From Petrolisthes cinctipes (taxonomy: Eukaryota > Arthropoda > Malacostraca > Decapoda > Porcellanidae), in NCBI GenBank assembly GCA_033782935.1, contig JAWQEG010000371.1:1-64000 (forward strand): a DNA stretch of 64,000 bases, read 5' to 3'. Made by a program: the position numbers and the translations under genes. How positions within the stretch are numbered: the first letter of the stretch is position 1; each line of letters starts with the position of its first letter. This document shows, in pieces, positions 27,001 through 38,347 of the stretch. A model generated the notes under the pieces. It did no database searches, was not told where the DNA came from, and was given only the letters and a program-made list of their open reading frames with translations.

Positions 27001-30000
27001 GGAGGGAAATATAACCTGAAAAGTTTTGAATCGTAGATGCAGTGTAGTTGGGATTCTCTTGTTATTTGTGTAGGGATTTTGAGTGCCTTGTAACTAAGGC
27101 TGCAATACCTAAGCTTTTGATTCCTCCTATACAAATACTAGAAATGAAAAAGTTGATAGATTTCAAGTTAAATAAGAATATTGTATTGTTGTAAGCATAT
27201 ACTGTACTATACTGGTACTGTACATATTTAGTATGGAATACAGTACTGTACTTGGATTTTCGTTTTAATGAAAGCTGTGTACGAATTGCTTTATTCCCAT
27301 GAAAACTATTACAATAAATTGAAAGGACAGTATTTTGTAAAGTACTGTAGTGCAAAGTCAGTTCATTCATAATTTCATAAACATTGTCTATATGCCAAAA
27401 AAGTTTAAAAGTTCATTCATATGTACAGCTATGAAGATATTTTCTAATTCCCAGTACAGCATCCATATTTTTCAAGGAGGAATTTGCTACTGACTCTTTT
27501 GCACTTCTCTCCTAATACTGTACATTATGCACCTTCACTTGCTTGTAGTAATTACACATCCTGCTTGTAGTTACCATTACTAACTGCCACCAGAATAGCA
27601 CATTTTCATACTCTCACAAATTGTGATGAAAAATGTGAATGGAGTTATTGGTAATGATAATGCATTGTATCTTAGATCAGTGCTGAGCATGTTACTGCTC
27701 TTGCCTCTGAGCCTTAAACTACTCTGCCTTGACTTGACTTGTACATTATAGGTCAGGGCTCTCATCTGACTCTGACCCTGATGTGATGCTGGAGATGAAC
27801 AGTGAGGAGTGTGGTGTTCAGGGGCCACTCAAACGCAAGACAGTCATCAAGGACGGACGGCGCCCTGCAGTCTCTGCCTGGCACAGATACTGGGTCAGTT
27901 GGTCACTATCATAATACTCTACATACTGTATTCTCATTTTTTCTCCATGAGAATTTTCTTAATATTATTTGTGATGTTGCTTGGATATGGTTTTATCATG
28001 GTGGTTTAAATTTAGGGTTTATCATCTGCATTCATTGGATAGAAAAATAAAATGTAAAATGGTTAGCAAAATATTTAATAAATGGTGAAAATAATTCGGT
28101 GAAGAATAGAACAACTGAGGTATGTAAAATTTGTATTACCACATCTTTGACTTTCACTCTTTGTATAGTATTGTGGGTTTAGTAAACATTTTCCATATCT
28201 CTAACCCACTATTCCATGCCTACAGGTGCAGCTATGGGGAGGACGACTTGTATACTACCACCCCAAGAGCCTGACATCACGAGGACAGGAACGTGGAGAT
28301 TTCAAAGCGTCTCCGTGCAAACTGCAACAACTGGTTGGGGTGGAGGGGCGGCTGGTGCTGGTGGGACCCCACGATGTACAGTCCCAGCCTGATGTGTTTC
28401 AGGTTAGGCTGTACTCCTTGGTAATGTCGCACCAGCTTTTATCTTTATATGTTTGCTTGAAATGTCTTGTGGTGGTGGTGACCCTGTAGAGTTCTGTAGA
28501 AGTTGTGTAGCTGGAATTATATTAGAAGTAGCAAAAGCAACCATAAAAGCTGGTTGTTGAACCCATGCCAAGCTGAAAATTGTATATATATCTGAGTCAT
28601 AACAAGTGAGTATGTGTTATGATAGTGAGATGAATAAGATTGAAGAAAATACAATGCTCAGCCAAGGCTGGGTATAAATCTGAGTTCATTTAATGGTGTT
28701 ATTTCTCTATAAACTGATAACTTAGTTGATAAGTGATTATAATATAAAGGAAGTTTCACCATCATTTCTCATAGCAATTTCATTTCAATTATTTGTGCAG
28801 TACCGTTACATAAAGATTTTATTTAGTTTTCTCTGGTATTATGGAGGGACTGGAAGACACTGCAGTAATGAAGCATTCCAAAAATGAAAAATATGTTTTG
28901 TTTAAACTGATGCAGTTAACTTAAGGGAAAAAAAAATTTATGCTGTAATATTTCCATTGCTTATAAAAATATACAGTAAATAGACCTCAATAAGAAATTC
29001 CTCTCTACTTTATTGCTTTTGTACATATTTTACAGAGAGTTTAACAAGAATGGGGATTCCTGGGCACCATAAAGACATTTGGCCACTCAACCTCAGTTTT
29101 GCAGCTTGCTTTGCATGTTTAAAAGTGAATCACTGCTTTCTAAGGATATTAGAGAATATCCTGGGTATATAAATTTAAACTTTAACTGATACTGGCATTC
29201 CACACTGCTAGTGGTACCTGGGGTAAGATGTCATTGATATCCTTGAATGGATATATAAATATTATTTAAAGGGAAATATAATGAGTGTTTGGTCAGTTAT
29301 AATTGTAGTTTCATTTATGACAGTAGTTGTCTGACCTCAGTGCCCACATCACTACAACACATATAATTCCAGCATGCCCACACCTTATTCATTCAGTAGA
29401 TGATTCTTCCCTATAACCTTTAATAAAAATCTCTGGGAGAAACTGGCAGTACAGTAGTTGCTGGTTTGCTGCAGGCCACTGGGTTTGTACCAACATGAAC
29501 TGGGGCTACAACAACAGTTACGGCAATTCACGATCGTAAGGCACTACGTAGCATTTGAAGGTCATAATATTATGTCAAAGACAGTACAGGAGACATGAAA
29601 ATGAAATATTAATGAAAGCAAGGAAAGAAGAGTTTTCCTTAAAGTTGCTGAATTTGATGCTGTTTTTCCCAATCAATTGCTGGTGTCATTTTCCCTCCTG
29701 TGGATATTCCCGAACATGGAGTGACAGAATACCCTCCAAGTTCTTCATTAATCCCTACACACCTGCTTCTCCCTCTCATTTACTCCCCTACCTTTTTCCA
29801 TTTTCTCTCCTCTATATTGTTTCAGTCACCTGTCCCATGATATTAGATCTAATCTATGTGATATAAAGTATGGTAAAATCATAATGCATACAGTACTGTA
29901 TGTAGAAGTCTTGTAGTATGAGTTTGACATGTTGTGTCCTTAATTAACCCAGAATATAAGTGTCTGTGAATTGCATGATTTTAAAGTATTAGCTTTATAA

Positions 30001-31427
30001 GTTACTGTGAGGAAGATTCAAGTATAAAATTTAAATGTTGTAAGAAGCTGTCAAGACAGTGTGATGGTAAATTTAATGAAAGTCCTTCCTTGGCTTTGGA
30101 GTCTGTACTCAGAGGTTTGTTGTACTTTGGTGTTTCCTAGTACAGTATTGTTATGGAGCATGATGCTTAGGTGTAAAATTGGAAAATGTCCTTAACCCCA
30201 GATGTAACTTTTTTCTGTGATAAAGTGTATAAGAAAGGACAGTCATAAAATTTGCCCTGTTTTTATTCAAGAAATATTACGTTATCTTTATTAAAATTCT
30301 GTATGTAGCACAGAACTACATTGAGGAGCTGTAAGTATCAATAGATGATGTACTTTGATATGAAAAATATTTAAATTATCATTTGAAAGTTTATAATTAT
30401 AGAATATACTGTAGAGCATCTGCTAAAGTGCATGAACTGGTATTGCAATTTGCCTGGTGTAGTAGTAGAGATGCTGTAATAATTGTTGAATATATCTTTG
30501 CTAACTACTTAACCAGTCCTCTATTGATTGTTCTGTGAAAGACAACATTATTGATGTATGAATGTGGCTTTCTGCTTTGAAACCCAGGCATTTAGCTGTA
30601 CAATATTGGACAGGGTTACTTGTGCTTTCAGTTATTCATAATTACATAATGCATGTATATACCAAAAAAATGAAAACAAATATTTTGTAGTACAGTATTG
30701 TGCTCTTATTAATGCATATTAATGCAGCCAAAGTAATAATTAGACTTTAAAGATTAATGTATGTAAATGTTTTTTATGGCTACTGTTGTGGATGAAAGTC
30801 ATGTTACAACTGCCTATTAAATACATGGTTAATAATTTGTTCTTAAGACTACAATATAGTGTAAGGATTTTTTATATTGCATGTACATTACACAGATGTG
30901 TAAATGTATAAACACAATAGAATGCATTAATTTTTCCCTTCAAACCAACAAAAGTTAATGAAGGATAGATGGTGAAATGTATCAAGTTGCATCTTCATAT
31001 AACATAGACACATTACATAGCAGAAATATGGTAATCCAAAATACTGAAGAAAATGTACAGGATTAAGATTTTTTGTAACTGATAGTTATGTCCACAGTCA
31101 ATATCATTGGTGCTAACTGTGATTGTTCAATGCTTGCCACCCATGCCTTTGGAGTTGCATGTCAACCAGTCAGAGCCAGTCAGATATAGGATGATGATAT
31201 CAACAATGGACATTTATTGTCAGCTGTAATAAAGCAGACAAACTCAGTAATAACTTTGTCCTTACTTCCTCCTCTAGCTCTCTGATCCAGCCAAGGCCAC
31301 CATATACAAGTTCAGAGCACCATCTGTCTCAGCTGCCAAGTCATGGATGGCTAACCTGCAGCTGGCACTCTCAGAAGACACACAGCAGCCACCAGACACA
31401 CTTGAGAACCTCATGTCATTTGAGTGA
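9012..31427 (+). CDS. RALGPS: Ral GEF with PH domain and SH3-binding motif (RALGPS1/2 orthologue)
   Basis: I rebuilt this gene from 13 exons: 9012-9077, 12902-13086, 13717-13863, 14660-14759, 15041-15204, 15723-15865, 16176-16401, 17344-17565, 19057-19128, 25816-26022, 27752-27893, 28226-28402 and 31278-31427. All junctions are GT-AG and all phases agree, giving about 666 residues against roughly 560-580 in vertebrates. Residues 110-344 match the RasGEF/CDC25 catalytic domain ([57 protein letters not shown]). Residues 345-530 are a Ser/Pro linker with PPAPPAP (385-391) and a poly-Pro run, candidate SH3-binding sites. Residues 535-655 form a PH domain, and the protein ends LMSFE as in vertebrate RALGPS. 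The family loads GTP onto RalA/RalB, with the PH domain targeting membranes. The family call is firm; the first exon is less certain, and ATG 12908 would give 642 residues. Confidence 0.92.
10478..10537. repeat. 30-bp tandem duplication containing TACAGTACAGTAC
   Basis: Two perfect adjacent copies of a 30-base unit beginning TTCTACAGTACAGTACTTCC, inside RALGPS intron 1. Confidence 0.95.
12902..13086 (+). CDS. RALGPS: RALGPS exon 2, acidic and Gly-rich N-terminus
   Basis: Acceptor TTGCAG at 12901 and donor GG|GTACGA at 13086/13087. It encodes an acidic, Gly-rich segment starting [12 protein letters not shown], then ITKAAYSYG, in the place where vertebrate proteins have a short Ser-rich region before the GEF domain. 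Ends in phase 2. ATG 12908 is an alternative start. Confidence 0.8.
13717..13863 (+). CDS. RALGPS: RALGPS exon 3, start of RasGEF domain
   Basis: Acceptor TTTTGCAG and donor TTCAA|GTGAGT. It encodes the start of the CDC25-type domain: [20 protein letters not shown] then PVFK, close to the vertebrate sequence at this point. Residues 84-133. Confidence 0.93.
14660..14759 (+). CDS. RALGPS: RALGPS exon 4, RasGEF domain
   Basis: Acceptor CTTCCAG, donor AATCAT|GTGAGT. Encodes residues 134-166 including [16 protein letters not shown] and [13 protein letters not shown], a strongly conserved block of Ras-family GEFs. Confidence 0.95.
15041..15204 (+). CDS. RALGPS: RALGPS exon 5, RasGEF domain core
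   Basis: Acceptor CTTCAG, donor TACAG|GTGAGA. Residues 167-221 run [10 protein letters not shown] through [16 protein letters not shown] to ALQSAPIYR. This is the conserved core of the exchange domain that contacts the GTPase switch regions in the family. Confidence 0.96.
15723..15865 (+). CDS. RALGPS: RALGPS exon 6, RasGEF domain
   Basis: Acceptor CTCCACAG, donor CTTG|GTAAGT. Residues 222-268 include [17 protein letters not shown] and end at PMIPYLG, the entry to the helical hairpin region of the domain. Confidence 0.95.
16176..16401 (+). CDS. RALGPS: RALGPS exon 7, end of RasGEF domain
   Basis: Acceptor TCTCCAG, donor TATAA|GTGAGT. Residues 270-343 cover [18 protein letters not shown], the conserved [11 protein letters not shown] segment and [16 protein letters not shown], the domain's C-terminal end. 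Confidence 0.96.
16541..17157 (+). mobile_element. 3' end of a non-LTR retrotransposon (LINE), in intron 7
   Basis: Frame-broken translations read [12 protein letters not shown], then a His/Thr/Pro-rich stretch, then a C-x2-C...H...C-type segment ([14 protein letters not shown]) and [17 protein letters not shown] before a stop. It is 5'-truncated and ends in an (AAC)-rich tail. A homologous copy lies in reverse at 36771-37465. The C-terminal zinc-knuckle-like tail fits jockey/CR1-like elements, but the clade is inferred. It sits inside the RALGPS intron in the same orientation. Confidence 0.85.
17344..17565 (+). CDS. RALGPS: RALGPS exon 8, linker with PxxP
   Basis: Acceptor CCCATCAG, donor CACAAA|GTGAGT (the last A belongs to the exon). 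It encodes [10 protein letters not shown], a Ser/Gly-rich run, then [13 protein letters not shown] and HRKARSLGT. Vertebrate proteins have a matching PP.P...HRKSHSLG pattern that recruits SH3 adaptors. Confidence 0.93.
19057..19128 (+). CDS. RALGPS: RALGPS exon 9, short linker exon
   Basis: Preceded by a C/T-rich tract and acceptor GCTAAG; donor TTCGG|GTGAGT. In frame it reads [15 protein letters not shown] then [10 protein letters not shown]. Phase 2 on both sides, so it could be skipped without breaking the frame. Confidence 0.85.
19129..25815 (+). other. Large RALGPS intron 9
   Basis: 6.7 kb between exons 9 and 10. It starts with a short (GGTT)n run at 19157-19182. A cytosine/thymine-rich zone follows from about 19.2 to 21.0 kb whose open frames are low-complexity. 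The rest is AT-rich with many TACAGTACTGTA-type words. No further exon could be supported. Confidence 0.7.
25816..26022 (+). CDS. RALGPS: RALGPS exon 10, Ser-rich linker with poly-Pro
   Basis: Acceptor CTGGGCAG, donor ACATG|GTGGGT. It encodes [34 protein letters not shown] and a PPPPPP run. The RHLLDDS motif is shared with the vertebrate linker. Residues 443-510. Confidence 0.92.
26521..26759. mobile_element. Tc1/mariner-like MITE with TACAGTCGCGGTCAATAATA ends
   Basis: A 239-bp non-coding element in RALGPS intron 10. The left end TACAGTCGCGGTCAATAATA is mirrored by TATTATTGACCGCAACTGTA, with ATCATCCACA/TGTGGATGAT further in, so each inverted repeat is about 30 bp. TA at each extreme fits TA target duplication. 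Other elements with TACAGTC ends lie at 44928 and 55039. Confidence 0.85.
27752..27893 (+). CDS. RALGPS: RALGPS exon 11, start of PH domain
   Basis: Acceptor ATTATAG, donor TACTGG|GTCAGT. Encodes [15 protein letters not shown] then [20 protein letters not shown] and YW, the first strand of the PH domain. Vertebrate proteins have KEGRKPALSSW..YW here. Confidence 0.94.
28226..28402 (+). CDS. RALGPS: RALGPS exon 12, PH domain core
   Basis: Acceptor CCTACAG, donor TTTCAG|GTTAGG. Residues 559-617: [16 protein letters not shown], a basic loop, [15 protein letters not shown] and [10 protein letters not shown]. This is the beta-sheet core of the PH domain, proposed in the family to bind phosphoinositides. 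Confidence 0.95.
31278..31427 (+). CDS. RALGPS: RALGPS exon 13, C-terminal helix and stop
   Basis: Acceptor CCTCTAG. Encodes [33 protein letters not shown] and the terminal ENLMSFE before TGA. The SWMANL region is the PH-domain C-terminal helix. The exact LMSFE terminus is shared with vertebrate RALGPS. Confidence 0.96.
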   Translation, partial: LSDPAKATIYKFRAPSVSAAKSWMANLQLALSEDTQQPPDTLENLMSFE

Positions 31428-31507
31428 ACCTTGTGATGGAGGGCTTTCCTTGTGGTGTCTGAATGACCGTGGATAACAAACGACTTAAGTGCAGAGATAA
31501 TAGTGTC

Positions 31508-31513
31508 AATAAA
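31508..31513 (+). terminator. Polyadenylation signal of RALGPS
   Basis: AATAAA lies 80 bp after the stop codon. Longer 3' UTR forms cannot be excluded. Confidence 0.6.
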
Positions 31514-31529
31514 GTCCAGTTAACACACA

Positions 31530-34500
31530 GTACAGTTGAAACTCGCTCAAGATTTTCTTATTTAGAAAGTTTAGAAGAAAGAGAACCATTAGTATTGTGG
31601 AAGAACCAATAACTCGCTGGATGTTTAATATACCTATGTTGAAAACTGTGTTAAGATTTAATGTCAGAAAAAAGAAGCAGTTTTTTGGAACCGTAATGCT
31701 CTACCATTAATGTCCTCTCATAAGTTACTACTAAACCGGAAAATACTTTCACAGTACTTTTATACTGTTAATGCACTTCATGTACAGGAAAAGTACTGTT
31801 GAATTGTGTAGACAGTTTAATCTGCAAAAGAAATATTTGTTGAATGAAACTTGCTTTTTTTATGCAAACATGATGACCAAAAGAGATTATCCAGTGTGCA
31901 TGTATTGGCCATGATATTTCCAGTCATATCTGTAAATGAGGTTTCTTAGACACAAGAAACCAAATGCTAAACTCTTCACTATCATATTTATATGTTTTTC
32001 AATGTTTTGTTGGGAATAATTTGCTAAGTTTATATCGCAAATCAAAAGTCTAAGACTCTGAAATACTGTCTGGTGAGTAGACCAAAGTACAGTACTGTAC
32101 ATTAAATACAGTTGTTATAAATGTATTATGTTCTAATGTGGCAGTTGGTAATTTGTGTCTGGGGGAACCCTCAGATGTGTATGGAAGGTGTGGTTTTGTT
32201 TTGGTGGAGTGTTCTCTGGCTGAGGGGAAGAGATAACTCGTCATATTACTGAGAGAAGAAAAAGGTGTAGTACTGCTCTTACATGGGTCAAAACACCCAA
32301 AACCATTAACCCATCAATGACAGGTTTTTTCTAGTAAATTGGAAAGTTTTTGGCAGCATGATATGAGGCTAACTCAAGGACAAAATTATATTCAAGGACA
32401 AAATCATCATGTGTTAGTCCAAGTACCATGTAATTTGTTTGTCTTTTGCAGTTGTTTATGAATCAAGTGAAATTGGTTGAAACTTTAGATATCAGGAGTG
32501 CATCCACATAAGAAAATAGTTTGGTGTGTGAAGTCATATGCAAAAGCTTTCAGTCATTCATCAAGGGTTAACCATAACAACACTAGGAAGGTGAAATGTT
32601 AACTGACTGACTCTGAAAGTGCAGTTACACCTCCCTCACATCTTGATAATATTACTGAAATCTCTCTCAGTCACATGTCAGCTACCTGCTCTCCTTAAGT
32701 TTATATCCTTTGTATTCCAGAATGCAGTCCTATATTTTGTAAGGCTTTTAGTTTTCTTGTCACTAATGTCAGTCAGAAGGAAATGAAATCTAGTCTTTGT
32801 GATAGAGTCTGTTATGCCAAAAATTATTGTAGCAAGGTAAGGAAAGTCAAACCTTGGATGGTGTACACAGATATGATATGGAAATTCAAGAGTTTTACTT
32901 TGGTAGTGAAGTACTTTTTTGTAAAGTCAATTGAATATTTGTGTCCAGGCTTTTTAGAGGTATTGAGTCCTCTGACAATACATTTTTTAATCCTGTCATA
33001 GCTGTTGGAGTTAATTTATTGCGATGTCAGACGTTTTGTAGCTTTAACATTGCCTGGATAGATGTTTATGGTGACAGCATAAAACTACAGTAAAGCGTAT
33101 CATATCTACTTTACTAATTTTCTTGGAAAGTCTTACATTCATTGGACAATAATCACAATATAATATAATGTTTAGTTTAGAGATACTGTATTGTGAGTAT
33201 TATAGTAATCTTGAGTACATAAATCCCTAGTTGTACATTAAAAAGTATTTGATTGTCTTAAATTGACTCCCAGACATTCATTAATATAGGATCTATTTTA
33301 GGATTAATTTCATATGCCCTTGCAGATCATATATCACTCATTACTTTAATTGAAATAGAACTATAATACTTATGTTATAAAGAGAAGGAAAGATTTGAGG
33401 AGGTAGGTGATACTGCTGAAGAGGAGGCAACAACGGCTTCCAAACTACAGTACAGTAAAGCACTTTACCTCATACAGGAGGTCTGTTTAGCAGCATAGTT
33501 TAGAGAAAACAGTAGCCAGGAGCACCTTGCCCCCTTAATGTTAATTGTGACAGAAAAATTTTTACTTAAAAAATTGTGTAGGATGGAGTTTCCATTCAGC
33601 CATTAGGTCATACCAACTGCCTTCAACCAATTGTGTGTTTGTAAAGTTCTTACTTTCTTTCGTATGTTGAATCAAAGCTATGCTTAAATTTGACCAAGAG
33701 AGTGGGAGATTGTCTGATTTGGTATATTAAAGCATGAGCACAGAATGATAAATAATGTGATTTATGAACAGATAAAAGTAATGACAAATGATGTACCATG
33801 ATTTAAAAATAGCCTTCTAAAGTCAAGCATAAATTTAATAGTTGCAGTCAGCATGGAAACGAGTCTAGTTAATTAGATAATTCTTTGCTGCTTTATACAA
33901 TAAAAGTCAATGGTAAATTATGCTTACCAGTTACTAAATAATTGTTATTCTATTACTATGTGTTGAGGGAATTTGCACAAAGCTTACAGTACTACTCCAT
34001 GTTGTTATTATTTTTGATCACCTGATTTGTGTTGACTTGCTTATTATATATGCTGTCAGTGTGCAGGTGCTCAAAAAAGTACCATATGTGGAAAAATATT
34101 GCTCGAAACAATATAACACAATGAGTGTACAGTAATGATAATATTGCTTTGAGATAACAGAAATTGTGTATCTCATTTCCACAATCATCTGACACTTATT
34201 TGAGCAACTGTTCCTATTAGTATGCTGTTAGTACACCTCTCAGTATACCATACAGCTGGTTTATCTTTAATTAAGACAGAGAAACAGAGAAATCACTGTA
34301 GTTTTCAAATAGTATCCTGGTCAGGAATTGTATCAAGCACTGAGAAATGGTATGAAGATGTCACCAGTGAAATGGAGGGTAAGAATTCATCCATGTTGTC
34401 CCAAGAAAGAAACACTATGTGGTCTGTTTTGTGGCACACCAGGAGTATTCAGGAGCTTCCAATTTCCTAACAACATGTACCACCTTCAGGTGCTTGACTC

Positions 34501-36630
34501 AAATCCAGTGGGTGTACTGGACTAATTTTATATATATTTATGTATACTACAGAGGGGTTTTTGTACAGTACAGTTTACATGGAATTCCTGTAACACTGCA
34601 AATTGTAACCTCCACCTGAAGTATTCATAGTTTAGATTTTGCCAAAGACAGAGAAGAGGATATGGGTTATACTTAATGGTCAGTTGTGATCCATAATATT
34701 GAGTCCACTCATGATGGAAGAGGGGAGTTGATACATGATATTGCTTTTGTATGTCAACTTGCATGGCTGGTTTTATACTGGAAAAATCATGACAACCTTG
34801 GGTGTTTGTTAGTATATAGTCAAAATAGTGGGTTATATAAAAGAAAATGTCATGCTTAAACTCTGTCTTGCCTGGGCTGGGTTGTCTCATAATTATGAGT
34901 CATACTGTAGACATTACAAATGAAGTTGAATTTCATGACAATTTCCACACTGTAGCACTTATGGCCATATGGTACTATCCTTGTGTGTTTGTACACTTTG
35001 ACTAATTTAGGCTGTGAAGTACTTTACTGTATATGGAGTACTGTATTGTTTAGGATTTCTTGTGAACCTAGACCTCATATTATGGCTCTTACAAGTGTGT
35101 ACATATGGACAGTGCCCCTCTCCCAGTATGAGCATAAATGTGTGTGTGTGTGTGTGTGTATGCATGTGTGTATATGCAATGCTGTAATGGAGAGTACTGA
35201 ACTGTGTCAGAGAATTAATGAACTACGTTGGGGAGGGTACATGAGCTGTCTTTTTGACAGTCTTGAACTGTGAAGGAGCTATACTGTACCTCACCAACAA
35301 GTTTTAGACACAGTTGCTCATTTACTTTTTTTTTCTATTTCATAGCCATTAGTGTAAACTTTCCATGTTTATGAGTTGTTTTTGGAATACTTGATTTGTG
35401 AGTGATGATATCTCAAATCTTTTTCCTCATGCTGATCTTGCAAAGATTGAAAGGTTACACTATTGGTACTAAATAAAGCTGCAATATTAGCATGTGATTG
35501 TATATACACAAACAAATCTTGACCAACCACTTCATGAGCACTTGAAGTTTCCCAAGACTATACTTTAACTTGAAATACTCATTCCAACGTATGAGGCCAT
35601 TGTCTCATCCCTGAAGCTTCATGGAATTCAGTATTATGGTATGTCAGCTAATGTTACCAAAAAGCCTTTGTACATAGATTGGGCTGCAAAGATTGTTGTC
35701 TAATCACCCATGTCTCTGTAACAAGTGTCCAGGCTTTTATTATGAAGATATGAATGTTGTAGACAAAATTGCAATGTTTGGGAGTACTGTTAGATTAGCT
35801 TAAGTTTAGTTTGGTTAGCTTAGCTTGAACTGACCTGATGTTTGTAGATTTTGGTACTGTACTCTCACTCTGCGTGATTTTGTTAATATGATTGTTGTAA
35901 TATTGCTTCCAGGAATTCATATAAACATTGCTAGGTTAAGGCAGATGGCAGGAACTGGAGAATTGCAACATCGACTGCATTCATTTTAGTTTTCATGCTT
36001 TTGAAAGTGTAATATATATTGTAAGGATATGTGGATATAGTGAGGTCATTGTGAAGAAGTTAATGCCAAATCTTCTATTATTGAGTGCTCTTATGTTTGT
36101 AGCAATAAAAAACCTTATTCCTGTGCACAGGCATTTTAACCTTCATGATTCCTGATGTACTTCCTTCTTGAGGATTCTTGCTACTAGGTAAGTAAATTCC
36201 GGGTACAGTAAAGTCAATAATTCTTAACTATACCCCTACTTTTTTAATTTGGAACTGGTGGAATGTGTCTCGAATAAGACAGTACCATAATTAAAATACC
36301 TATGTTATCTATTCAAGTTTGGTTAACATTAACAGTAGATTTTTTATTATATTGGAGGGCTACTGATACCTCCAAACTACTGTGTGCTGTAAACCAGACA
36401 TGAAGGGTATTTGTATCATGGCTTAGTGACGGGTAAAAATGGCAAGTCACCATTTTTTTCTGGCACACCACACAAGTAGACTGTGGCTGCCACTGCAGTG
36501 GCAAGAAATGAAACATGTTTTTTTATGGAAGCCTGCACACAAGCCAATTTTTCGTTGCAGTCCGAAAAATATGGTGACCGAGTCTGTTTTTTCCACTATG
36601 CCATGGTGGCTTGACACTGATGACTGTTGA
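31530..36630. other. AT-rich intergenic stretch, no gene seen
   Basis: Open frames here are short and have no recognisable domain or splice-coherent extension. A short TG run lies at 35142-35158. TACAGTAC-type words recur. Confidence 0.6.
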
Positions 36631-36635
36631 TAAGA

Positions 36636-37593
36636 GGAATCATATAACAGTTACATTTACAATGGTTGTATTGCAGGTTGTGTAGTATAGTTGTTATGAA
36701 GAGTTGATTGAAGTTGAATATATAATACTTACATTTACATTGGTTGTATTGCAGGTTGTGTAGTACAGTATAGTTGTTGTTGAAGTTCCTCAAGCTGTCT
36801 GGCCGAGCAGCCCCGAGCTCCTGAGGAAGGCCATGGCCTGAACCGGGCTTTCCCACAATGCCCTCAGAGAGTGTATGTTGTGTGGTTGTGTGCGTAGCAG
36901 TCTTCAATAATGTGTTTAATAGAATGGGGTGCTGTGTTGCATCCCGGACAGGCATCCGGAATGGCTCCAACCAGCCTTTTCTGATATGTCAGAAGGGCCG
37001 GGTGGTGGCCACACTGCAGCCTGGCCAGGTGGACTCTGTCCTCACGGGGAAGAGATGATTCAGATGGGTGGATGTCAGGAGGTCGTGCATGCAGCTGTGT
37101 GTTGTCTTTGAGTGTATGGATGGACTGTTGAGTGATTTGAGTATGGATATGTTTCTGGAGATTGGTTTGGGGTGGGCAGGGTGTAAGAGATGATAGTATT
37201 TGTGTATGGTATCGTGTACTGGGTGTTGTTTTGATGTTCCTTGGCATGTGTGGGTGTTGTGCCATGTAGTGTAGTGGGTGGTGTGGGTTTGTGGAGGTTG
37301 CAGCAAGTGTTTGTGTGCCTCTCATGTCAAGATAATCCTTGATTTTGAGGACTTTGGTTTCATAGTGTAGGTGGTCTGTAGGTGTGGTAGCTGTGCAGCC
37401 TGTGATTGTCTTTAGGGCTCTGTTCTGTATGGTTTGAAGGGTGTTGTGATGAGTCTCAGCGAGGTTTGAATATATAACACTTACCTTTACATTGGTTGTA
37501 TTGCAAGTTGTGTAGTTTAGTTGTTATGAAGAGTTGATTGAAGTTGAATATATAACACTTACATTTACATTGGTTGTATTGCAGGTTGTGTAG
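36636..37593. repeat. 78-bp tandem repeat split by a LINE insertion
   Basis: Two units beginning near AACACTTACATTTACATTGG lie at 36636-36783 and two more at 37466-37593, with a unit offset of 78 bp. The LINE fragment sits between the two pairs, so it appears inserted into a pre-existing tandem array. Confidence 0.8.
36771..37465 (-). mobile_element. 3' part of a non-LTR retrotransposon, same family as 16541-17157
   Basis: On the minus strand it reads THHNTLQTIQNRALKTITGC, then [50 protein letters not shown] and a stop after the RAxxxLGQTA-like end. It begins further 5' than the intronic copy and ends in an (AAC)-rich tail. The LQTIQNRALKTITGC segment is typical of the region after the reverse transcriptase in jockey/CR1-like elements. 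Frameshifts show that it is dead. Confidence 0.88.
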
Positions 37594-37714
37594 TGAAGTT
37601 ATCAAGATACACACACACACCTCACATTAGCACCTCATCGCTGACTGGCCGACATCACTACAGTTATTAATCAATGGTGAGATGATGATGATAATTGATG
37701 AGGTCATAATCACA

Positions 37715-38340
37715 CATAGAAATAATTCATTTATTTATTCATAGAAGTAATTCATTTATTTATTCATAGAAGTAATTCATTTATTTATTCATAGAAGTAA
37801 TTCATTAATTTATTCATAGAAGTAATTCATTTATTTATTCATAGAAGTAATTCATTTATTTATTCATAGAAGTAATTCATCTATTTATTCATAGAAGTAA
37901 TTCATTTATTTATTCATAGAAGTAATTCATTTATTTATTCATAGAAGTAATTCATTTATTTATTCATAGAAGTAATTCATTTATTTATTCATAGAAGTAA
38001 TTCATTTATTTATTCATAGAAGTAATTCATTTATTTATTCAGAAGTAATTCATTTATTTATTCATAGAAGTAATTCATTTATTTATTCATAGAAGTAATT
38101 CATTTATTTATTCAGAGAAGTAATTCATTTATTTATTCAGAAGTAATTCATTTATTTATTCAGAGAAGTAATTCATTTATTTATTCAGAGAAGTAATTCA
38201 TTTATTTATTCATTAATAGAAGTACAGTAATTCATTTATTCATAGAAATAATTCATTTATTCATAGAAGTAATTCATATAGTTATTTATTCATTCATTTA
38301 TTTATTCATAGAAGTAATTCATTTATTTATTTATTTACTC
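37715..38340. repeat. 25-bp minisatellite, about 24 copies
   Basis: Near-perfect tandem copies of ATAGAAGTAATTCATTTATT plus TATTC, with a few units carrying CAGAGAAG or losing two bases. There are no spacers of the CRISPR type; copies are directly adjacent. Confidence 0.97.
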
Positions 38341-38347
38341 ATTCATT

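Noticed and set aside
34528..34890. 120-codon minus-strand open frame
   Set aside because: Tyr/His-rich AT-type composition with no recognisable domain or conserved word; most likely a chance frame.
37715..38340. Regular 25-bp repeats that look like a CRISPR array
   Set aside because: There are no unique spacers; copies are directly adjacent, and the context is a eukaryotic genome.
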